DNA of 64,000 bases, taken from positions 434,001-498,000 of the forward strand of contig NW_025954963.1 in assembly GCF_022376445.1 (NCBI RefSeq). The letters are read 5' to 3'. The notes beneath the pieces were generated by a model. That model had not been told where the DNA came from, did no database searches, and was given only the letters and a program-made list of their open reading frames with translations. A program made the translations under genes and the position numbers. The DNA comes from Fomitopsis serialis. Its lineage: Eukaryota; Basidiomycota; Agaricomycetes; Polyporales; Fomitopsidaceae. The first letter of the stretch is position 1, and every line of letters begins with the position of its first letter. Positions 59,501 to 64,000 of the stretch are shown piece by piece.

Positions 59501-61067
59501 CGACATTCTCCCACCGCTCGACAACCTCCACATAGCTCCCCTTCGTGCTGACGACCTTTCCGTCCTTCCCCTCCCTCGCGCCCAAGTCCCACTCCCGATC
59601 CGCCCTGCCCTTCCCCTTCGCCGACGACCCCGAACCACTTAGCGCAGACGGCTCCACCGTCGCGATGCCCTTCGGCATCGGTAGCGTGTCCGCGTCGAGG
59701 TCCGCGATGGGTGTGGGCGAGACGCGGAGGAGCTGGGGCTCGCCAAAGTGCGAACCTAGATAGAGAACCTGGGAGGTGAGGTACGTGAGTGTCGTCGCGG
59801 GGGACGTCGTGCCGAGCGGGAGGAGGATGAGGGAGAGCGGGTCGGTGAAGGCGAGCATAGCGAGTCTGCCGTAGGCGTCGCCGATGAGGAACCGTCGCCT
59901 GTCTTCGCCTAGGGAGCAGCATCTATATTAAGGAACATTGAACATCCCAGTGTAGGACGAGGAGGGAACTATCCTCACGTTGCGATCTCGCTCCACGGCC
60001 AGTTCACCCGTAGGCGCGGCTTCACCTTCCTCGAATCGCGCTCCTTCTCTTTCTCCTTCGCCTTCAGCATCTGCTTCGAGTCCCCGTTCGAGAGGCGCTC
60101 GTTCACGCGCCGCTGCTTCCCTCGCTTCACCTCCTGCTGCTCGCGGCTCTCGTTCTCCACGAACAGAATTTTGCGCCCGCCGAGCACCAGCACGCCGCCG
60201 CGGTGGCTCCGGCGGCTCTCCTCGTCGTCGTCATAGTCGTCGTCGTCGACCTCGGGAGAGGTGTATGGAGGAACGGGAACGAGTAGGGGCGGGGTATCTG
60301 TCTCCGGGAAGGTGGAAGAGGGGAGGATGGACGAACGGATGATCACGGAGGGGGTGGGCGAGAGTTCGAAGTTGTCGAGGTCGATGTCACGGGAAAGAAG
60401 CTGGAGTTGTTGTTGGTAGTTAAAGTGCAGGATGCCGAGTGCGTATGTGTCTGCCTCTGTGTGCAGGAACGTGAGAGCGACGATGTAGAGTTCTGGGATG
60501 CTGAGGCAGAGGACGTCAGTGAGGGCGAAGGATAGATGGGACGAACGCACGAGACGTCTATCGCTTGTGGTTTCTTTCCATGCTTGAATTCGACGAGCTT
60601 TAGCTTGCCGGTGTAGCAATGGACTACAGCGATTCGTCCTGAGGGATCCACGAGCACGTCCGTAACGAACTCGGCCGGACGAGCGTAGCGATCATGCAGC
60701 TCGACATGATCCTTACTGACAAGGCTGGGCTTCCCTTCTTCTTCAGTTGTGTATTCTAGGACCATCAGTCTAGGGTCCGGATGATCTGTAAGGACGAGGA
60801 TCTTGGACGCATCTCCGGTCTACATTCCGCGCATTAGCTTTGTCTGGTAGTCTGAAGGTGCACTGGACCTCACCGGCAGAGCTTTGACAGACACCACTCT
60901 GCCCCATATTTCAAGACTACACTCCTTGCGCAACCCGTCAGTTTGCAGCGAGAATACTCAATTCTGTTTGTCTTCCCAACCACAAGGAATTCCTGGGTGG
61001 CTGTTAGATTGCATTTCGCCGAGGACACGACGGAGGATGGCTGGTGGAACGTCGCGACGACCCTCAT
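56566..61067 (-). CDS. ddb1: DDB1 (damaged-DNA-binding protein 1, CUL4 ligase adaptor)
   Basis: Three-beta-propeller adaptor that links substrate receptors to the CUL4 ubiquitin ligase in DNA repair and replication control. Starts at ATG 61067 (MRVVATFHQPSSVVSSAKCN) and ends at TGA 56566 after a C-terminal helical unit (FGFLDGDFLEHFLSIPDSY). DDB1 hallmarks: EFLVVGKTNRIE, EFVTDVLVDPSGRIAVVHCY, FQVDEREPSAGRIILF, GCVYQLVNIKGMIAAAVNTSV and GRIGVVLEMSDEVSLHM. It has about a dozen short introns. An unusual acidic/Lys-rich insert (about 60000-60280, with DDDDYDDDEE) sits in the first propeller. Just after NRIE (near 60957) the frame must move by one base to reach VFSLQTDGLRKE; no splice site fits, so a missing base is likely. 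Convergent with the antiporter gene; the two stops are only 138 bases apart. Confidence 0.93.
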
Positions 61068-62482
61068 GTCTGGAAGTAACTAGTCAAAGCAAGATGAGAC
61101 TAGTCTGTGTCCGTCCTGGTGGGCAGAGGCGTTCAGGAATGGGTACGGAGAAGGGAGTGGATGGCCTCCCTTGCACATCGGCCTCCCATGAGGCAAGCGC
61201 CCGAAGCCGATCGCTCGTGTCATTCATGGCCTTACGTCATACAGAGGTCGAGCGCCCATAATTCAAGCCGTGCGGATTCGGTCCACGCCGTTGTCAATGT
61301 TCGACTTTGCCTCTAGATTCCGTGCCTTGCGGGAATTATCCTAAGTACTGGGAAAGACTACATGCCGCAAGCGCACACAAATTAGGCGCGTCGATATATT
61401 TATGTACCGTCATAAAGCATCCAGCTACTTAAGACTGCCGGACTGAGTCACTCGAGTCGCAGCGAAAGCAATTGCTTCTTTGATGCTTTGACAGAAGTGA
61501 CTTGAGGCAAACCGGGACCCCGCTCAAGAGGCAGACCGTCAAGTGAAGGTGCAGTTGGTTTGGAGATCGCGCCTTCACTGAAATCACTGTGTCACTGTGA
61601 GCCTCTCGTGCCGGGTACAGTATATGGGATGCGCTTCTTTCTCTTTCTGCTCACAAGTCAGTTTCTCTTTTGACCATGATGATCTCGCTCAGATTCTTCG
61701 GCAGCTTGGCATGACTGAAACTGCTTACTTACAGGTGCTTTACCCCTTCTCGATATTGGGCATACATACTCGCGTCTTCGACGAATTGACTTGTCTTCCC
61801 CGAACGTTTCTTAATTGTGCTCTCGCGAAGAGCTTCTGATGACCTGTTATGACTGGAAGCTGCTTTCCACTGCTGTACATTGTCTCGAACTTGGGCACAC
61901 GCACTCTCGTCTTCGGCCTGTCACGCACCTCCCCAGACGATGTGCGACCCTTGGCTGATCATATACACTGCTGCAAGTTCAGTCCAGTCTTTCTGATGAC
62001 AAGTGCGGACCCTATAACTCCTTGCACGCTCTCTCCACTGGTCAGCTTCGTTCGTCCTAGCTCGCAAGCTCTCTTCAAGTTTACCTCGTATCATAGCTGC
62101 CTGGACCCATCTTAGCGGCGACATAGATCGCAGTAGTCTGGACGCAGGCTTGAACCGGGAAGAAACCCTCCAGTGAGTGCTTTTTCTGGCCTTCATCACG
62201 ACAATTAAATGCATGTACGAGCTTCATGCTTTCCACGCATCTAGCTGCATTGATGAGGGACCCTTGGGGGACGAACCTGTTGTTTTTCCAGATGGTGTGT
62301 CCTTGAGTCCGGCGCGATGGCCATGCGTCTTGATCCAGCCATGCTCGCGATATTGACGGCTAGAAGCTCATGGCACGCCAAGAGGGGTTCGGACACACTG
62401 ACCTTGGGATAATAGCCTTGTCCTCACTGACAGTAGTGAAGCAGTACAGTCATTAGTAGCTTCTTCTCTAGATACATCGCTG
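61068..62482. other. Intergenic region
   Basis: Upstream of DDB1 and downstream of She9-like gene. C/T-rich, with an imperfect direct repeat listed separately. No recognised gene. Confidence 0.55.
61711..61935 (+). repeat. Imperfect direct repeat, period about 138 bases
   Basis: Bases from 61711 (ATGACTGAAACTGCTT) and 61849 (ATGACTGGAAGCTGCTTT) align over about 90 bases through a shared TTGGGCA...CGTCTTCG core, with many substitutions. Probably an old local duplication in non-coding DNA. Confidence 0.55.
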
Positions 62483-63668
62483 CTAGCCGTACCAGGTGCG
62501 AGCTAGCCAACCTACAACGCCTGCGACCGCCGCACTTGACGCGATTGCAAGGGCAATGGCTCGATCAGAAGTCAGTACGTGTAGAATCCGAGTCCGTCCC
62601 ACTGCACGTCCACCTGCGTCAGCCGCTTCCGCAACTACCGTTGACACCACTTCAGGCGGCTGAGTTGAGTAGTAGACTGTTTCCATGATCTGCGTCAATG
62701 CCCGGTCCTGGGAGTCCATCCGCTTGACCAGTGCGTCCGCCTTGCTCTCGAGCATCGCCGCGTTCTCCGCCGACATCTCTTCAACCTTGCGCTCGAACGT
62801 CTGCGCAAGCCTCTTTCGCTTCCACGGTTCGACGAACATGATCGCCACCACAAACACAAACACGTTCACGCCCATGACCGCGAGCGAGCCGTACGTCGAC
62901 GCGCTGCGGATCTTGTCCGACCACGCCTGCTCCTCGTGGTAGCGATTCAGGATGACGCGCATGAGCTCGCTGAACTCGCGCTCCACCGCATCCTCCGCGG
63001 TGGACGCGGCGAGCTTCGCCCGCGTCTCCTCCTGCTCGTGTAGATGGTCCTTGCGCACGAGCTCCGTGAACCGGATCACGTCCTGGTCCGACCAGGTCGA
63101 CTTGCGCTGCAGGAGGTCGTTCACCTCCCGCTGTGACGAGGCGCGCTGCCGAACGGCGGTGTCGTACGCCTCCTTGGATTCACGGGCTTCCCGCCGGACT
63201 GCCTCTATCCGCGCCTCTGTCCGTGCAGAGCGGCGTCAAGGTGCGGCACGGTATCACTCGCGTTGTAGGCTCACCCTGTGCCACCACCAGCCGCTTCAGC
63301 TCCTCGATCTCTCCGTATCCCGTCATCTTGTTGATCTCCTTCCCGAGTTGCGAGAATGACCGTGCTAGGGTTGCGGTGTACTGGTCTATCCGCTGGCGCG
63401 CGGCCGTAGCCGTGTGCGTCGACCATTGCTGCACCCGCTCTCTGACTTCCTTGAGTGCATCGACATTAGGTGACGTGATCTTCTCGGGCTCTTGTTTCGA
63501 AGGCTCTGAACGGTCTGGTTGTATCTCCTCTGATGGTCGGAGAGGTGGCGGGACACTGGTGGAGGAGAGTCGAAGCCGAGTACGGAATGTGGGATGGACG
63601 AGAGTGAATCTGGGAGTAAATAGGTAGGTGCGATGAAAGGTTGGTCTGAGGCAGGATGCCCTGAGCAT
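62483..63668 (-). CDS. She9/Mdm33-like mitochondrial inner-membrane protein
   Basis: Inner-membrane protein that shapes mitochondria; yeast She9 (Mdm33) is linked to inner-membrane fission. Two minus-strand exons, 63668-63275 and 63216-62483, with a 58-base GTGAGC...GACAG intron. N-terminus: Arg/Ser/Thr-rich, few acidic residues (MLRASCLRPTFHRTYLFTPR), a typical mitochondrial presequence. Then a coiled coil (KEVRERVQQWSTHTATAARQ...), the She9 block QRKSTWSDQDVIRFTELVRKD, membrane segment AVMGVNVFVFVVAIMFVEPW, a second coiled coil and C-terminal hydrophobic segment ALAIASSAAVAGVVGWLA. The block WSDQDVIRFTELVRKDH is the family's strongest marker. Start chosen at the first ATG in frame (63668); the codon four positions upstream is TTG. 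About 375 residues, usual for fungal She9. Confidence 0.9.
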
Positions 63669-64000
63669 TTCCAAGCACAAAGATGGCTAGCAGGAGCTCA
63701 AGGGAGTGGCTGGCCGCGTCCTGCGGGCTTGTCGGGAATACGGATCAGTGTACGGCGGCGGCGGCAGCGAGTGCCAGCCACAGTGACACTTTCGCGGTCT
63801 GCCTGGCGCTACGCGTTCCACGTGATGAGCATTGAGCGCGAGCGTGTCTCGCGTCTGGCGTCAAATCTAGGGCACCCTCCCTGATCCTCCCAAGATCCTC
63901 CATGCTTTCCTCCGCAACTGCAAATGCTATAAGTACAGGCGTCCGGATTACTATGTCTTCCCACTGTGCCCTTTGCGCAAATGCTGGGATTGGCTTTAAT
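63669..64000. other. Window edge
   Basis: Upstream of the She9-like gene. An ATG at about 63902 begins a plus-strand open frame that runs off the edge; the stretch is too short to judge. Confidence 0.4.

Overview
The window is nuclear DNA of a filamentous basidiomycete, probably an agaricomycete such as a polypore. The genes are dense and GC-rich. They are cut by many very short introns (about 45-65 bases, GT...AG, with CTAAC/CTGAC-like branch sites), and the recognisable proteins are fungal: C-14 sterol reductase, a Kre9/Knh1-like secreted family, a She9/Mdm33 mitochondrial protein, a CYSTM peptide and a QDE-2-type Argonaute. I see no transposon, virus, CRISPR array, rRNA or tRNA.

Layout. 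0-6.3 kb: the 3' part of a large Rif1-like gene, a small secreted Kre9/Knh1-like gene and, on the minus strand, a CYSTM peptide. 6.3-9.4 kb: mostly unrecognised, with one weak minus-strand spliced locus. 9.5-12.6 kb: an SV2-like major facilitator. 12.6-17.6 kb: gene-poor, with two weak spliced loci. 17.8-18.4 kb: FKBP12. 19.1-20.3 kb: two minus-strand unknowns, one perhaps a gene remnant. 20.5-25.5 kb: a cyclopropane-fatty-acid-synthase-like methyltransferase and the C-14 sterol reductase, both acting on membrane lipids. 27-36 kb: two Kre9/Knh1-like genes and another small secreted protein around a full-length Argonaute. 36.6-39.6 kb: a kinesin-7/Kip2 motor. 40.4-45.5 kb: a tandem pair of DHA1-type drug/polyamine-like transporters. 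46.2-46.8 kb: a fourth Kre9/Knh1-like gene. 47.9-52.1 kb: a POLE4/Dpb3-like histone-fold protein, a serine-rich coiled-coil protein and a HIT hydrolase. 52.8-56.4 kb: a Vnx1-like vacuolar cation/proton antiporter. 56.6-61.1 kb: DDB1 (minus). 62.5-63.7 kb: She9/Mdm33 (minus).

There is no evident biosynthetic cluster. Most loci are core eukaryotic genes: chromatin and replication (Rif1-like, POLE4-like, DDB1), cytoskeleton, sterol and lipid enzymes, RNA silencing. The lineage-variable layer consists of secreted proteins and transporters, whose promoters carry clear TATA boxes about 85-110 bases before the start codon.

Two points matter most. The methyltransferase gene appears to need a microexon of one nucleotide to rebuild its conserved IFPGG motif. 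Several otherwise well-conserved genes (Rif1-like, antiporter, kinesin, DDB1, first Kre9-like gene) each contain frame breaks that all behave as loss of one base. That pattern points to indel errors in the underlying assembly, or less likely to gene decay, so I did not call these genes dead.
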